A stretch of DNA of 64,000 bases from Gluconobacter albidus (lineage in GTDB: Bacteria; Pseudomonadota; Alphaproteobacteria; Acetobacterales; Acetobacteraceae): assembly GCF_002723915.1 (NCBI RefSeq), contig NZ_BEWL01000002.1:372001-436000 (forward strand). The letters are read 5' to 3'. Made by a program: the position numbers and the translations under genes. Below, piece after piece: positions 1-11,471 of the stretch. Position 1 is the stretch's first letter; every line of letters begins with the position of its first letter. The notes below the pieces were generated by a model. It was not told the origin of the DNA. It was given only the letters and a program-made list of their open reading frames with translations, and searched no databases.

Positions 1-1338
1 AGCGTCGAAATGCTGATCCGTGCGGGTGTCATGCGGGTGGACGAGCAGGGGGCGCCGAAGGGGGAGCTGTTCTTCAACCGTGTGACGTTCCCGATCCGGG
101 ACCGGCGGGGGCGGATGATGTCCTTCGGTGCGCGGACGCTGGGAGACGGGCAGCCCAAATATCTCAATGGTCCGGAGACGGCGCTGTTCTCCAAGCGGCG
201 GACATTGTTCAATCTCGATCTGGCGCGGGAGGGTGTGCATCGCGGAGCGGATCTCGTGGTGGTCGAGGGGTATATGGACGTGATCGCCTTGGATCAGGCC
301 GGGTTTGGGGGGGCAGTCGCCCCTCTGGGCACCGCGATGGGGGAGGAGCAGCTTGAACTGCTGTGGCGCATGTCGCCGTCGCCGATCCTGTGTCTGGACG
401 GCGATGCGGCAGGGGCTCGGGCGGCGCTTCGTGTGTGTGAAGTTTCGCTGCCGCTGCTTTCACCGGAGCGGACGATCCGCTTCTGCCGGCTGGATGCGCA
501 GGACGATCCGGACAGTCTGATCCGCAGCCGTGGACCGCGGGCCATGCAGGAGGCCTTGTCAGGGGCGACGTCCATGGCGGAGGAGCTGTTCGGGCTTCTG
601 ACTGCAGGGCTGGTCGATCCGGGGCCGGATCAGCGGGCGGCGCTGCGGGAAAAGCTGGTGACGCTGTCGAAGCTGATCCCGGACAGGGCGTTGGCTTCGG
701 AATATCGCAGCACGCTGCTGGACATGTTCTTCGAGCGTTTCAGGCGAAAAAAGACTTTCCAGCGCAAGGGTGGCGAAAGTCTGAAGCTGTCCACGCAGGC
801 CCCCGGCGCGATGCGCGATGTGGAGTCGGGGAATGTGGAGCGGCTCAACATCATGACGGCGATGCTGCTGCGGCATCCCGATATCCTTCCGGAAGTGGAA
901 CAGGCCTATGCGGGGCTTTCTCTTCCGTCCGATCTGGATCGTTTGCGCTCGGCTCTTCTGGACTGGTCCTGTCAGGAAGAGGCGCGCGATGCCCTGACGG
1001 AAGAGAGCTGCATGGCGTGGCTTGAGGGACATGGACTGACGGATCTGGCCGAGGCGCTGAAAAGCGGGCCGTTGCCACGAAGTGTGGGAGACGGGAAGGT
1101 CCGAGACGAGGTTTTGACGGTGGATGTCATTGAAAGTTGGTGGCATTTTTATGCCTTGGTCAATTTTCAGACCTTCGAGCGCACTCTTGAAGAAGATGTG
1201 ACCAAAGCCGTGGTGAATGGTGACATGGAGTCTTTTGTGGACGAGAATGGCCAGAGCGGACTGCGCTTCCCCAGTGCGCTTATGACCCGGCTGCGTGTGC
1301 GCGACGCTTTGAAAAGCGGAGAGAGAGTCGGAGAGTGA
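1..1338 (+). CDS. dnaG: DNA primase DnaG, 5'-truncated by the window edge
   Basis: Makes the RNA primers for chromosomal replication at the fork. The reading frame is open from base 1, so the N-terminal zinc-binding domain and the start of the polymerase domain lie outside the window. About 445 residues are visible. The Toprim core is clear: EGYMD near visible residue 88 and LDGD near residue 131, which bind the catalytic metals. The C-terminal part is the less conserved helicase-interaction region. It is followed by rpoD after about 165 bp, matching the classic dnaG-rpoD macromolecular synthesis order. Identity is secure; only the start is missing. Confidence 0.95.
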   Translation, partial: SVEMLIRAGVMRVDEQGAPKGELFFNRVTFPIRDRRGRMMSFGARTLGDGQPKYLNGPETALFSKRRTLFNLDLAREGVHRGADLVVVEGYMDVIALDQAGFGGAVAPLGTAMGEEQLELLWRMSPSPILCLDGDAAGARAALRVCEVSLPLLSPERTIRFCRLDAQDDPDSLIRSRGPRAMQEALSGATSMAEELFGLLTAGLVDPGPDQRAALREKLVTLSKLIPDRALASEYRSTLLDMFFERFRRKKTFQRKGGESLKLSTQAPGAMRDVESGNVERLNIMTAMLLRHPDILPEVEQAYAGLSLPSDLDRLRSALLDWSCQEEARDALTEESCMAWLEGHGLTDLAEALKSGPLPRSVGDGKVRDEVLTVDVIESWWHFYALVNFQTFERTLEEDVTKAVVNGDMESFVDENGQSGLRFPSALMTRLRVRDALKSGERVGE

Positions 1339-1504
1339 CTGGACTGATGTAGCGGCAGGGCTTGTTGTAAAGAAATGGAATCGGAACGACTTTTATTCCC
1401 GAAAGGTTGCATTCTTTGGAGCCGCAATCTTGACTTCGGGCGAAGGATCGACCACCTGCACGCTGCCGGATTGCTAACTCGCGGCGGAGTTGACGGAGAG
1501 ACGA

Positions 1505-3463
<1,959 letters not shown>

Positions 3464-3484
3464 GCCGCCTGAGAGCGCGCGGCG

Positions 3485-4060
3485 GTGTTGCCGGACTGGC
3501 TCAGGCCGAAAGGGGCATCCACCCGTCTTGCGGTGGATGTCACTTTTCTGGAGGTGTGTTCGTCCCGGCCGTCTCCGGTTCTGCCGGAGGGGTTTTCTCT
3601 CTCCCGTATGACGGGGGATGAGGTAGTCGCGCTCTACCGCTTTCTGTATCTGACAGTCGGGCAGGATTACTGCTGGTGGATGCGCCGGTCGATGCCGGAT
3701 GCGGAACTGGGAGAAATCCTCCACGATCCAGCCGTTCATTTCATGGTTCTACGTGACAGCCGCGGCGAACCGGCGGGTTTCTATGAGCTGGATCTGAGGC
3801 AGGGCGGGGATGCCAATCTGGCCTATTTCGGTCTTCTGCCGCAGGCGATGGGGCGCGGGCTCGGAAGGGTGCTTCTGGACCATGCCGTTGCGCGGGCGTT
3901 CGGGGCAGGGAGCTGGAGGCTGAGGGTCAATACCTGCACGCTGGACCATCCCAATGCACTGCCGAATTATCGTCGGGCGGGATTTTCCGTCCGGCATATC
4001 GTGTCTGAAACATGGGACGTTCCAGACGAATATGTGCCGGAAAGGCTGAAGCGACTCTGA
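3485..4060 (+). CDS. GNAT-family N-acetyltransferase
   Basis: A 191-residue protein with a Gcn5-related acetyltransferase fold, which transfers an acetyl group from acetyl-CoA to an amine. The acetyl-CoA pyrophosphate-binding motif is visible as QAMGRGLGRVLL near residues 116-127, followed by the usual C-terminal strand with NALPNYRRAGF. The first 40 residues look unlike the core, and the GTG start has no strong ribosome binding site, so the true start may be further in, for example near the methionine of SRMTGDE. The substrate cannot be told from sequence. It follows rpoD by 21 bp and may be co-transcribed with it. Confidence 0.8.
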   Translation: MLPDWLRPKGASTRLAVDVTFLEVCSSRPSPVLPEGFSLSRMTGDEVVALYRFLYLTVGQDYCWWMRRSMPDAELGEILHDPAVHFMVLRDSRGEPAGFYELDLRQGGDANLAYFGLLPQAMGRGLGRVLLDHAVARAFGAGSWRLRVNTCTLDHPNALPNYRRAGFSVRHIVSETWDVPDEYVPERLKRL

Positions 4061-4068
4061 GTTAAGGC

Positions 4069-4096
4069 TTGCTTTTGGGGGCTGTGCGTGATTAAT
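4069..4096 (+). promoter_or_regulatory. candidate promoter of the rpsF operon
   Basis: TTGCTT (4069-4074) and ATTAAT (4091-4096) are separated by 16 bp, a fair sigma-70 match, about 120 bp upstream of rpsF. The leader between them and rpsF is GC-rich and contains a small inverted repeat (CCGG at 4168-4171 and 4178-4181). It could carry an S6:S18-type autoregulatory structure, but I cannot show that. Confidence 0.35.
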
Positions 4097-4219
4097 GCCG
4101 CCTTTCCCTGCCGGGCGATGTGGCATCGCACCGGCTATACCCGTGCCCTGAAACATGGGCCCTGTTTCCGGCATGGGCCGGGACCAGTCGCGGGTTGACC
4201 CAATCCGAAGGGAGTCTTC

Positions 4220-4702
4220 ATGCCATTGTATGAAAGCGTGCTCATCGCACGTAATGATGTGTCGCAGGCTCAGGTGGAAACCCTGGTCGAGACCATCGAA
4301 ACCCTGCTCAAGGACAACGGCGGTTCCATCCAGAAGCGTGAGTTCTGGGGCCTGCGTTCCCTCGCATACCGCATCAAGAAGAACCGCAAGGGCCATTACG
4401 TCCTGCTGGGCCTTGACTGCACCCCCGACACGCTGCGCGAAGTAGAGCGTCAGCTCGGCCTGAACGAAGACGTGCTGCGCGTTCTCACGCTGCGCGTTGA
4501 CGAGATCGACGAGAACCCCTCTCCGGTTCTGGCTCGCAAGAGCGACGATCGTGGCGATCGCGGTAACTTCCGTGGCGGCTCCAAGCCGGCTGGTCGTTTC
4601 GAGAGCGGCCGTGGCGGTCCACGTCGCAGCAGCGAAGATCGTGAGGAATATCGTGCACGTGGCGAGCATGACGATGTTCGCGAGACGGCTGGAGCGGAGT
4701 AA
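4220..4702 (+). CDS. rpsF: 30S ribosomal protein S6 with RG-rich tail
   Basis: Small-subunit ribosomal protein that pairs with S18 on the platform of the 30S particle. It begins [13 protein letters not shown], the typical S6 start, with AAGGGAG just upstream. The first 110 or so residues match the S6 fold, including the [19 protein letters not shown] segment that contacts 16S rRNA. The remaining 50 residues form a charged, glycine- and arginine-rich tail (for example NFRGG and GRGGPRR) that makes the protein (160 residues) longer than most S6 proteins. It is first in the rpsF-rpsR-rplI operon, five bases before rpsR. Confidence 0.96.
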   Translation: MPLYESVLIARNDVSQAQVETLVETIETLLKDNGGSIQKREFWGLRSLAYRIKKNRKGHYVLLGLDCTPDTLREVERQLGLNEDVLRVLTLRVDEIDENPSPVLARKSDDRGDRGNFRGGSKPAGRFESGRGGPRRSSEDREEYRARGEHDDVRETAGAE

Positions 4703-4707
4703 GAATC

Positions 4708-4998
4708 ATGTCTGACACCATCACTCCCGACGTAAACGAAGTGAACCCCGCTGCCCGTCGCACGGCAGTTGGCGCACGTCGTCCGTTCTACCGTCGTCGC
4801 AAGTCCTGCCCGTTCTCCGGTGCCAATGCCCCGAAGATCGACTACAAGGACGTGCGTCTGCTGAGCCGCTTCCTTTCGGAGCGCGGCAAGATCGTGCCGA
4901 GCCGCATCACGGCCGTTTCGGCCAAGAAGCAGCGTGAGCTGGCGCAGGCGATCAAGCGCGCCCGTTTCCTCGCCCTGCTCCCCTACGTTGTGAACTGA
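4708..4998 (+). CDS. rpsR: 30S ribosomal protein S18
   Basis: Partner of S6 on the 30S platform. It has 96 residues. The conserved S18 core is clear: [19 protein letters not shown], then [19 protein letters not shown] and a basic C-terminal helix ending [12 protein letters not shown]. The first 25 residues ([18 protein letters not shown]) are an extension common in alphaproteobacteria. Middle gene of the rpsF-rpsR-rplI operon. Confidence 0.97.
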   Translation: MSDTITPDVNEVNPAARRTAVGARRPFYRRRKSCPFSGANAPKIDYKDVRLLSRFLSERGKIVPSRITAVSAKKQRELAQAIKRARFLALLPYVVN

Positions 4999-5008
4999 GG
5001 AGAGCATC

Positions 5009-5599
5009 ATGTCCCAGACCGCACTGATCCTGCTGCAGCGGGTCGAGCATCTCGGCCAGATGGGTGACCTGGTGCACGTGAAGCCGGGCTATGCCCGTAA
5101 CTTCCTGCTGCCCCAGGCCAAGGCCATGCGCGCCACGGTTGCCAACAAGAAGCGTTTCGAGACCGAGCGCGCCCAGCTTGAGGCCCAGAACCTCAAGAAG
5201 CGTGAAGAGGCCGAGCGTCTTGCCGAGCGCATGCACGAGCTGTCCGTTGTTGTCATCCGTCAGGCTGGCGACAGTGGCAGCCTGTATGGTTCTGTCAGCA
5301 CCCGCGACATCGCGGTTGCCGCTACGGATGCCGGCCTGACGATTTCGCGTCAGCAGGTTGTTCTGGCGTACCCGATCAAGCAGCTTGGCCTGACGGAAGC
5401 ACGCGTTGTGCTGCATCCGGAAGTTTCCATTCCGCTGACGGTTAACGTTGCCCGTTCCGCTGAAGAAGCAGAGCGTCAGGCTCGTGGCGAAGCAATCGGC
5501 GTGCAGGATGAGGATGAAAACATCCTTGGTGACCTGCAGGCTGAGAATGCTGCCGAAGAGGCTGCTGCCGAAGCTGGCGAGGCATCGGAAGAAGCCTGA
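5009..5599 (+). CDS. rplI: 50S ribosomal protein L9
   Basis: Binds 23S rRNA near the L1 stalk base and helps maintain reading frame. It has 196 residues. The N-terminal domain has the usual [19 protein letters not shown] signature, followed by the long connecting helix and a C-terminal domain. The last 35 residues are an extra acidic, alanine-rich tail absent from E. coli L9. An AGGAGAG ribosome binding site lies just before the ATG. Last gene of the operon, ending before a strong terminator. Confidence 0.97.
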   Translation: MSQTALILLQRVEHLGQMGDLVHVKPGYARNFLLPQAKAMRATVANKKRFETERAQLEAQNLKKREEAERLAERMHELSVVVIRQAGDSGSLYGSVSTRDIAVAATDAGLTISRQQVVLAYPIKQLGLTEARVVLHPEVSIPLTVNVARSAEEAERQARGEAIGVQDEDENILGDLQAENAAEEAAAEAGEASEEA

Positions 5600-5627
5600 G
5601 GCTTTTACCGCTGATCTCGTTCTGAAG

Positions 5628-5663
5628 AACCCGGCCGGGAATATTCCCGAGCCGGGTTTTTTT
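5628..5663 (+). terminator. intrinsic terminator of rpsF-rpsR-rplI
   Basis: AACCCGG (5628-5634) pairs with CCGGGTT, and an inner CGGGAATATTCCCG continues the stem; it is followed by seven Ts. It lies 28 bp after the rplI stop. Confidence 0.9.
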
Positions 5664-5738
5664 ATGTCCATTTGACTGGCAGGATACAACTACAGGCCCG
5701 CTGAGGCTTTTTCCCGGTATTGGAAACAGGAGATCGGA

Positions 5739-6959
5739 ATGAAGCGGATTCTGGATTTTGTCTTGCGGAAATTCATTCAGACGGGAAGCCTGCGAGTCGT
5801 ATTTAGCGATGGTATTGTCCGCACCTATCGCGGATCAAAGCCGGGACTTGAGGCTGGCCTGCATCTTCGGACAAAGCAGGCCGAACGCGCCCTGATCGTC
5901 AATTCCGGTCTTGCTTTCGGTGAGGAGTACATGGCGGGCAGCATCGTACCCGACGGATGTACGCTTGAAACGCTGCTGACGGTTCTGATGGAAAACATCA
6001 ACAGTCATGGTCATGTCTTCGAAGAAATCGAGGATCGTCTGCGTTATGTTACCCGGGCCTGGAAGACGCTGAATTCCCTGAAGACATCCCGAAGCAATGT
6101 GGCGCATCACTATGATCTGAACGGTACGCTGTACGATCTGTTTCTGGACGAGGACCGGCAGTATTCCTGTGCATATTTCGAGCGTGAGGACATGACGCTG
6201 GAGGAGGCGCAGGCTGCCAAGAAGCGGCATATCGCGTCCAAGCTCAATCTGGATCGGCCGGGGCTTGATGTGCTGGATATCGGGTGTGGCTGGGGCGGAA
6301 TGGCTCTGACGCTGGCGAAGGATTACGGCGCGCGGGTTCTGGGTATCACGCTGTCACGCGAGCAGCTTGGTGTGGCGCGGCAGCGTGCGAAGGAGGCAGG
6401 GCTTGACGGGCAGGTCCGGTTTGAACTGATTGATTACCGCAATCTGCATCAGCAGTTTGACCGGATTGTTTCGGTGGGCATGTTCGAACATGTGGGGCCG
6501 CCGCAGTTCGAGGCTTTTTTCCAGAAAGTGAAGGCCTGTCTGAAGCCGGACGGCGTGGCGCTGATCCACTCCATTGGACGGATGGACGGGCCAGGCACGA
6601 CCAATCCCTGGATCCAGAAATACATTTTTCCGGGCGGGTATTCACCGGCCCTGAGCGAGACGTTGGCAGCGATTGAGCGGTCGGGGCTGTGGATGACGGA
6701 CTGTGAGGTGCTGCGTCTGCATTATGCGCGCACGCTGGCGGAATGGCGCAAGCGCTTTGATGCCAACCGTGAAAAAATCCGGGCGCTGTATGACGAGCGG
6801 TTTGTCCGGATGTTCGAGTTCTATCTGGTGGGGGCAGAACTGTCGTTCCGGGTGCAGGGGCACATGAACTTCCAGCTTCAGCTGACGCGATCCATCGACG
6901 CTGTGCCGTTCACGCGGGACTATATGTTCGAGCGTGAACGGGAGAGCGCGAACCGGTAA
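5739..6959 (+). CDS. cfa: cyclopropane-fatty-acyl-phospholipid synthase
   Basis: Transfers a methylene group from S-adenosylmethionine to the double bond of unsaturated acyl chains in membrane phospholipids, giving cyclopropane fatty acids that aid acid and solvent tolerance. At 406 residues it matches the family. The SAM-binding motif I is at about residues 177-190 (VLDIGCGWGGMALTLA), followed by GITLSREQ and the VGMFEHVG segment of the active site. An AGGAGA ribosome binding site precedes the ATG. It stands alone after the ribosomal terminator and faces rsmA tail to tail. Confidence 0.93.
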   Translation: MKRILDFVLRKFIQTGSLRVVFSDGIVRTYRGSKPGLEAGLHLRTKQAERALIVNSGLAFGEEYMAGSIVPDGCTLETLLTVLMENINSHGHVFEEIEDRLRYVTRAWKTLNSLKTSRSNVAHHYDLNGTLYDLFLDEDRQYSCAYFEREDMTLEEAQAAKKRHIASKLNLDRPGLDVLDIGCGWGGMALTLAKDYGARVLGITLSREQLGVARQRAKEAGLDGQVRFELIDYRNLHQQFDRIVSVGMFEHVGPPQFEAFFQKVKACLKPDGVALIHSIGRMDGPGTTNPWIQKYIFPGGYSPALSETLAAIERSGLWMTDCEVLRLHYARTLAEWRKRFDANREKIRALYDERFVRMFEFYLVGAELSFRVQGHMNFQLQLTRSIDAVPFTRDYMFERERESANR

Positions 6960-6965
6960 GAGTTC

Positions 6966-7784
6966 TCAGCGGCTGGCGAGATTGAGTTCAGCCAGCCGTG
7001 CGAATTCGGCGACCGAGAGGGTTTCGGCGCGGCGGGTCGGCTCGATCCCAGCTTTTTCCAGAAGGCGTTCGCCGCCAATGGATTTCAGCGACGAGCGCAG
7101 CATCTTTCGGCGTTGTCCGAAAGCTGCGGCCGTGACCTGTTCCATGGCGCGGAACAATTGCGGGGACGGCTGCTCGGCGTGTGGGATGATGACGGCCACT
7201 GCGGAGTGGACTTTTGGGGGGGGGGAGAACGCTCCGGGCGGGATGCGCAGGGCGACCGAGCATGTGGCGCACCACTGGGCCAGCACCGCGAGGCGTCCGT
7301 AAGCCGAGCTACCCGGTTCCGCGCAGATCCGCTCGGCGACTTCGAGCTGAAACATCAGCGACAGCCGTTCCCATTGTACGGCCTGTCGCAGCCATCCGAC
7401 CAAGAGAGGCGTTGCGACGTTATAGGGCAGGTTGGCGATGATCTGGCGTGGGGCGGGGGCGAGGGTGGAGGCGTCCAGCTTCAGGGCGTCTTCGCGGACG
7501 ACGTGCAGGCGGCCCGGATAGTAGGTCGCCAGTTCGTCCAGAAGGGGCCAGGCGCGTTCGTCGATTTCCACGACATCGACGCGGGTGGCGGGCGTGTCCA
7601 GCAAGGCACGGGTCAGGCCGCCGGGGCCGGGGCCAATTTCAATGACGCTGCGTCCGGTCAGGTCGCCGCCGAGGCCTGCAATCCGGGCGCAGATGCCCGG
7701 ATCAAGGAGGAAGTGCTGGCCGAGGGATTTCTTGGCATCCAGACCATGGATCTGGATGGTGTCGCGCAGTGGGGGGAGAGACAC
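6966..7784 (-). CDS. rsmA: 16S rRNA dimethyladenosine transferase RsmA (KsgA)
   Basis: Dimethylates the two adjacent adenosines in the 3' terminal helix of 16S rRNA, a late quality step in 30S assembly. Recognised by KKSLGQHFLLDPGI at the N-terminus, the SAM motif VIEIGPGPGGLTRALL, and the catalytic NLPY motif (IIANLPYNVATPLL). I start it at GTG 7784, one base after the surA stop; this gives 272 residues and begins at VSLPPLRDT. A longer frame into surA exists but looks unlike the family. Translation is probably coupled to surA. In many proteobacteria pdxA lies between surA and rsmA; it is absent here. Confidence 0.93.
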   Translation of the reverse strand: MSLPPLRDTIQIHGLDAKKSLGQHFLLDPGICARIAGLGGDLTGRSVIEIGPGPGGLTRALLDTPATRVDVVEIDERAWPLLDELATYYPGRLHVVREDALKLDASTLAPAPRQIIANLPYNVATPLLVGWLRQAVQWERLSLMFQLEVAERICAEPGSSAYGRLAVLAQWCATCSVALRIPPGAFSPPPKVHSAVAVIIPHAEQPSPQLFRAMEQVTAAAFGQRRKMLRSSLKSIGGERLLEKAGIEPTRRAETLSVAEFARLAELNLASR

Positions 7785-7785
7785 G

Positions 7786-9150
7786 TCAGTTGGTGGCCTT
7801 GGCGGCAGGGCGCATCTCGATGATGGCGCGGCGCTGGAGGTCACGCTGAAGCTGGCGTGAGGCCTGCTCGACATGTTCGTTCATAAGCTGATCTGCGATT
7901 TCGCTGGGGCTTTGCTGCGCCAGGTTCTTTTCCTGCCGGTTGCAGACCATGAGCAGGGCGATACCGTCCATAGAGACCAGCGGGCGGCTGACCTTGTTGG
8001 GAGGCAGCGATTCGAGAACCGACTTCATCTGGGGCATAAGACGCTCCAGAATCTGCGAACCGGGATTTCCGGGGCGCTTTTCACCCAGAGACTTGTTGAG
8101 CGCTTCCATGGCGTCACAACTATGAACCGTCTGGACTGCAGAGGTTGCTTTCTGCAGGGCTGCGCGCTGCTGTTCGGTTGGGTTCTGCGGGTTCAGAGGG
8201 GCATCGAACGGGAAAAATGCCTGTCTCAGGTCAAGCTGGGTGCCCATCTGCTTGCCGACCACGCGCTTGGCCTGAACGGTGGCGATTACGAAGCCGCCCG
8301 CGACCTGAATGGGATTGGAGATGGCGCCGATCGGCATCTGGCGCACGATGTTGACGACCTGCGGGTCGAGGTTGTCTTCCTGCACCCAGCCCATGGAGCC
8401 GCCATCAAGGGCAGACTGGGCCTGCGAAAACTGGGCCGCCACGATCGGGAACGGTGCGCCTTCGCGGAGCTGGGAGATGATGGTTTTGGTGAAGGCGAGT
8501 TCGGCGTCGTCATGGCGGGGATCGGCGACGGGGACGAAAATTTCACTCATGAAATACTGGGCACGTCCCTGTTCGGCCTGGAGCGCCTGTTCGCGCTGGC
8601 TGATCTGGGTTGCCGTAATCCGACCTTCTTCGCCGAGCTTTTCGCGCAGCACCTGCATCCAGCCGATCTGAACGCGGATCTGGTCAATCAGTGTCGTAAG
8701 CGAGACGCCGTCCGAAGCAAGACGGTTGCGCAGGGCGTTCTTGGGCATCCCGTTGCGCTGCTCGATATTGGCGATCGCGGCTGCAATCTGATCAGGCTCC
8801 ACATTGATGTGGCGCTTGAGGATTTCCTGTGTTTTCAGGCGTTCGTCGATCAGCTGATGGATGATCTGGCCGCGCATGCGTCCCATGATTTCCGGGCTGA
8901 TGGGCAGGCCGGTTGAAAGCACGAAGAGCTTTGCGCGGTTATCCACGTCACGCTGCGTGAGAACTTGGCCGTTGATGACGGCAAGGATCTGGTCTTCCGG
9001 GGGCCTGACCGGGGCCGCGGCCTCTTTGGTGGCGGCAGGTTTCGTGGCCGCCTTGTGGTGCGGAGCGGCCATAGCCGGGAGAGTGGCCGAGAAAGCCAGA
9101 AGGACAGCCAGGGCCGTGGATGCGGTGCAATGGGTCTTGGACATGCTCAA
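7786..9150 (-). CDS. surA: periplasmic chaperone and peptidyl-prolyl isomerase SurA
   Basis: Periplasmic chaperone that escorts outer-membrane beta-barrel proteins, LptD among them, to the BAM complex. It has 454 residues. A Sec signal peptide is visible (hydrophobic run ending PAMAAP near residue 29), then the SurA N-terminal domain (ILAVINGQVLTQRDVDNRA), then a parvulin domain with the GGSMGWVQEDNLDPQ and GGFVIATV strands near residues 260-300. The start overlaps the lptD stop as ATGA. Being co-transcribed with lptD, its best known client, makes biological sense. Confidence 0.93.
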   Translation of the reverse strand: MSMSKTHCTASTALAVLLAFSATLPAMAAPHHKAATKPAATKEAAAPVRPPEDQILAVINGQVLTQRDVDNRAKLFVLSTGLPISPEIMGRMRGQIIHQLIDERLKTQEILKRHINVEPDQIAAAIANIEQRNGMPKNALRNRLASDGVSLTTLIDQIRVQIGWMQVLREKLGEEGRITATQISQREQALQAEQGRAQYFMSEIFVPVADPRHDDAELAFTKTIISQLREGAPFPIVAAQFSQAQSALDGGSMGWVQEDNLDPQVVNIVRQMPIGAISNPIQVAGGFVIATVQAKRVVGKQMGTQLDLRQAFFPFDAPLNPQNPTEQQRAALQKATSAVQTVHSCDAMEALNKSLGEKRPGNPGSQILERLMPQMKSVLESLPPNKVSRPLVSMDGIALLMVCNRQEKNLAQQSPSEIADQLMNEHVEQASRQLQRDLQRRAIIEMRPAAKATN

Positions 9151-11471
9151 CCGTTGATTCCGAAGGTGCCGATCGTCTTGAACGTGAAGTTGAAGAGGAT
9201 GGTCTCGTTACGCTGTTCGCCGCCGATACGGGTGTATTGTTTGATATACATGATATCCAGCCCGAAACAGTCATTGGAATAGCCGATTGTGCCGCCGTTG
9301 GCGACGAACTGTTTCCGGGACAGGCTGCGGCGGAAGAAACCCGATGCATGATAATTGCGCCAGTGGGTTGAGAACCCGCCTGTCACTTCGCTGGTTTTGA
9401 CCATGTACGGCGCGTTCGGGCCGTATTCGCGAAAGTTCGTTGCATAATAATAGTACGGTGTCACAGGAGCATAGACGTAGCCGCCCGTCAGGCGGAACAT
9501 CGGAACGCCTGTGCTGATCAGGCCTTCGCCGTAATCGAACTGGTGGGTCCAGGGATTGAAGCGGCCTCGCGCCGTCACATCCACATACTGGTTCGGGCTG
9601 ACACGTAGGCGGGCCACCGGGTCAGACAGGTGATGGTCGAGGCCGGAATAGGGCAGGCGGTTATGGTCGATATGCTGCTGGAAGCTTTCGCCGACGAGCA
9701 TATCGATCGCATGGCCGTTCCAAGACCAGTTCTGGTGGATGCCGACATTGGCGCGCAGGCCACCGTCAAGACGGTCGGTTCCAAGATAGCGGTTGAGGGA
9801 AAACAGCGTCGTGTCTGTGAACTCGTAGGACAGACTGTCTTCGTTGGGCAGGTGGCGGTTCTGCGAGTTGCCGGTGTTGGGGGCGGCGATGATCTGGGCA
9901 ATGGGTTCCAGAATCTGGGAGCCGTGTCCCTTTGCGAAGCTGCGGAGGAACGGCCAGTTCATGCGCAGGGCGATGGTCGGCTGGACCTGTCCCACGAGAT
10001 GGTTGCCGCCGGCATTCATGTAGTAGGTTGGCTGCTGGTAGGCCTGCGTGGCGTGATAGACCATCGAATCGATCCGCGCCGTCAGCAGGAACTGCTGGCC
10101 GAATTTGTTATGGAACGGACGGTCCCACTGGATGGCGGCCTGGCCACGCTGATCGTTGATGCCGTTTTTTCGGTACAGGTTGAAATCGGTCGTCTGTACG
10201 CTGAGTCGACCTCCGAACATGTCAGGCTGCCCCTGAAATGCATAGGTCAGTCGCGGCAGAGCCCAGGGCAGATCCGAGTTGCGGATGACGCCCTGGTTCA
10301 GGCCCTGATAGGCCTGTCCATCGAAGCGCAGGTAGGAGCCGACGCCGTATCCTTCAAGGAACAGGTTGGAGTTCAGCATTTCCTGACCGTAGCCGGGAAC
10401 GCGGTAGTCACGCATGTAGTTGGCGGAACTGGCGACGTTGATGTTGGCGCCGAGCTGCCAGTTGCGATTGAGGGCAAAATTGCCCCGACCGAATACATAA
10501 CCCTGAATGCCGTATTCGTTGGACGAACCGACATTGTTGCCGAAGGTGTTCGTGTAGCGGTTTTCGTCATGGGTGTCGTAGGCGACGCCGCCGGTCACAT
10601 CGATGGAGCCGAAGTTGAGACGGTTGCGGTACTGCGCGGTCAGTTCCGGGCCGGTTTTGGTGGAAACGAGGCCCCTGACCGTCAGATCCTGCTGTTCATC
10701 TATCGCCCAGAAATAGGGGAGTGTAAAATAGGTGCCGAGATAGCGGTCATGCGGGCTGATTCCCGGCATCAGGAAGCCGCTCTGGCGTTTCACGGACGGG
10801 TCGGTCATGGAGAAGAACGGGAAATAGAAGACCGGCAGGCCGAGCATCTTGAGCCAGGCGTGATCGAATTCGAGCCGCTTGTGTTGTACGTCCTGCGTCG
10901 CGTCGTAGGCTTGGAACTGCCAGAACGGCGGCAGATCGGGGTTCTTCTCGCAGATTTTGCAGGCCGTATAGACGGCGTGCGTCAGGTCATTGAGCATTCC
11001 GTTCGTACGGCGCATACCGTTGCCGGCCAGTTTGGCGTTGTCTTCCATGCGGATATAGATGCCACTGCCGATGCCGTCATGCATGCCGTGGCTGAACTCA
11101 ACATAATCGGCATAGGTCGTGCTGCCGTCGGGTTCCACGACCGCGACATGACCCTTTGCCGAAAGGATGCCGGTGCTGCGGTCATAGGTCACGCGGTCCG
11201 CGCGCATGGCGTGGTCGCCCTGCCAGACGCGCACATTGCCGTCCCATGTGATCAGACCGTTCTTCGCATAGCTTTCGCTATCGGCGAGATAGGTCAGTGG
11301 ATCAGTCTGGGAGGTGGGTTTTCCGACGACGATGATATGGGAGTTGTCACGCTGCATCGTGTTGGCAGACATTTTCTGCGGCGCCACGAGCGCGGTTCCA
11401 GCCATCAGTGTGGCACCGACGAACGAAGCGCGTCTGCGAGCGCGTGCTGGGAGCCACAGGGGCACCGTCAT
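9147..11471 (-). CDS. lptD: LPS-assembly outer membrane protein LptD
   Basis: Outer-membrane beta-barrel that inserts lipopolysaccharide into the outer leaflet together with the lipoprotein LptE. It has 774 residues. After a signal peptide comes an LptA/OstA-like jellyroll (residues about 60-200, with DGNVRVWQGDHAMRAD and ILSAKGHVAVVEPDG), then the barrel with many alternating aromatic strands. Cysteines appear in ACKICE. I chose ATG 11471 because it shares one base with the lptG stop (TGATG) and has a GGAGG ribosome binding site inside the end of lptG. The lptF-lptG-lptD-surA order is a well-built LPS export operon. Confidence 0.94.
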   Translation of the reverse strand: MTVPLWLPARARRRASFVGATLMAGTALVAPQKMSANTMQRDNSHIIVVGKPTSQTDPLTYLADSESYAKNGLITWDGNVRVWQGDHAMRADRVTYDRSTGILSAKGHVAVVEPDGSTTYADYVEFSHGMHDGIGSGIYIRMEDNAKLAGNGMRRTNGMLNDLTHAVYTACKICEKNPDLPPFWQFQAYDATQDVQHKRLEFDHAWLKMLGLPVFYFPFFSMTDPSVKRQSGFLMPGISPHDRYLGTYFTLPYFWAIDEQQDLTVRGLVSTKTGPELTAQYRNRLNFGSIDVTGGVAYDTHDENRYTNTFGNNVGSSNEYGIQGYVFGRGNFALNRNWQLGANINVASSANYMRDYRVPGYGQEMLNSNLFLEGYGVGSYLRFDGQAYQGLNQGVIRNSDLPWALPRLTYAFQGQPDMFGGRLSVQTTDFNLYRKNGINDQRGQAAIQWDRPFHNKFGQQFLLTARIDSMVYHATQAYQQPTYYMNAGGNHLVGQVQPTIALRMNWPFLRSFAKGHGSQILEPIAQIIAAPNTGNSQNRHLPNEDSLSYEFTDTTLFSLNRYLGTDRLDGGLRANVGIHQNWSWNGHAIDMLVGESFQQHIDHNRLPYSGLDHHLSDPVARLRVSPNQYVDVTARGRFNPWTHQFDYGEGLISTGVPMFRLTGGYVYAPVTPYYYYATNFREYGPNAPYMVKTSEVTGGFSTHWRNYHASGFFRRSLSRKQFVANGGTIGYSNDCFGLDIMYIKQYTRIGGEQRNETILFNFTFKTIGTFGING

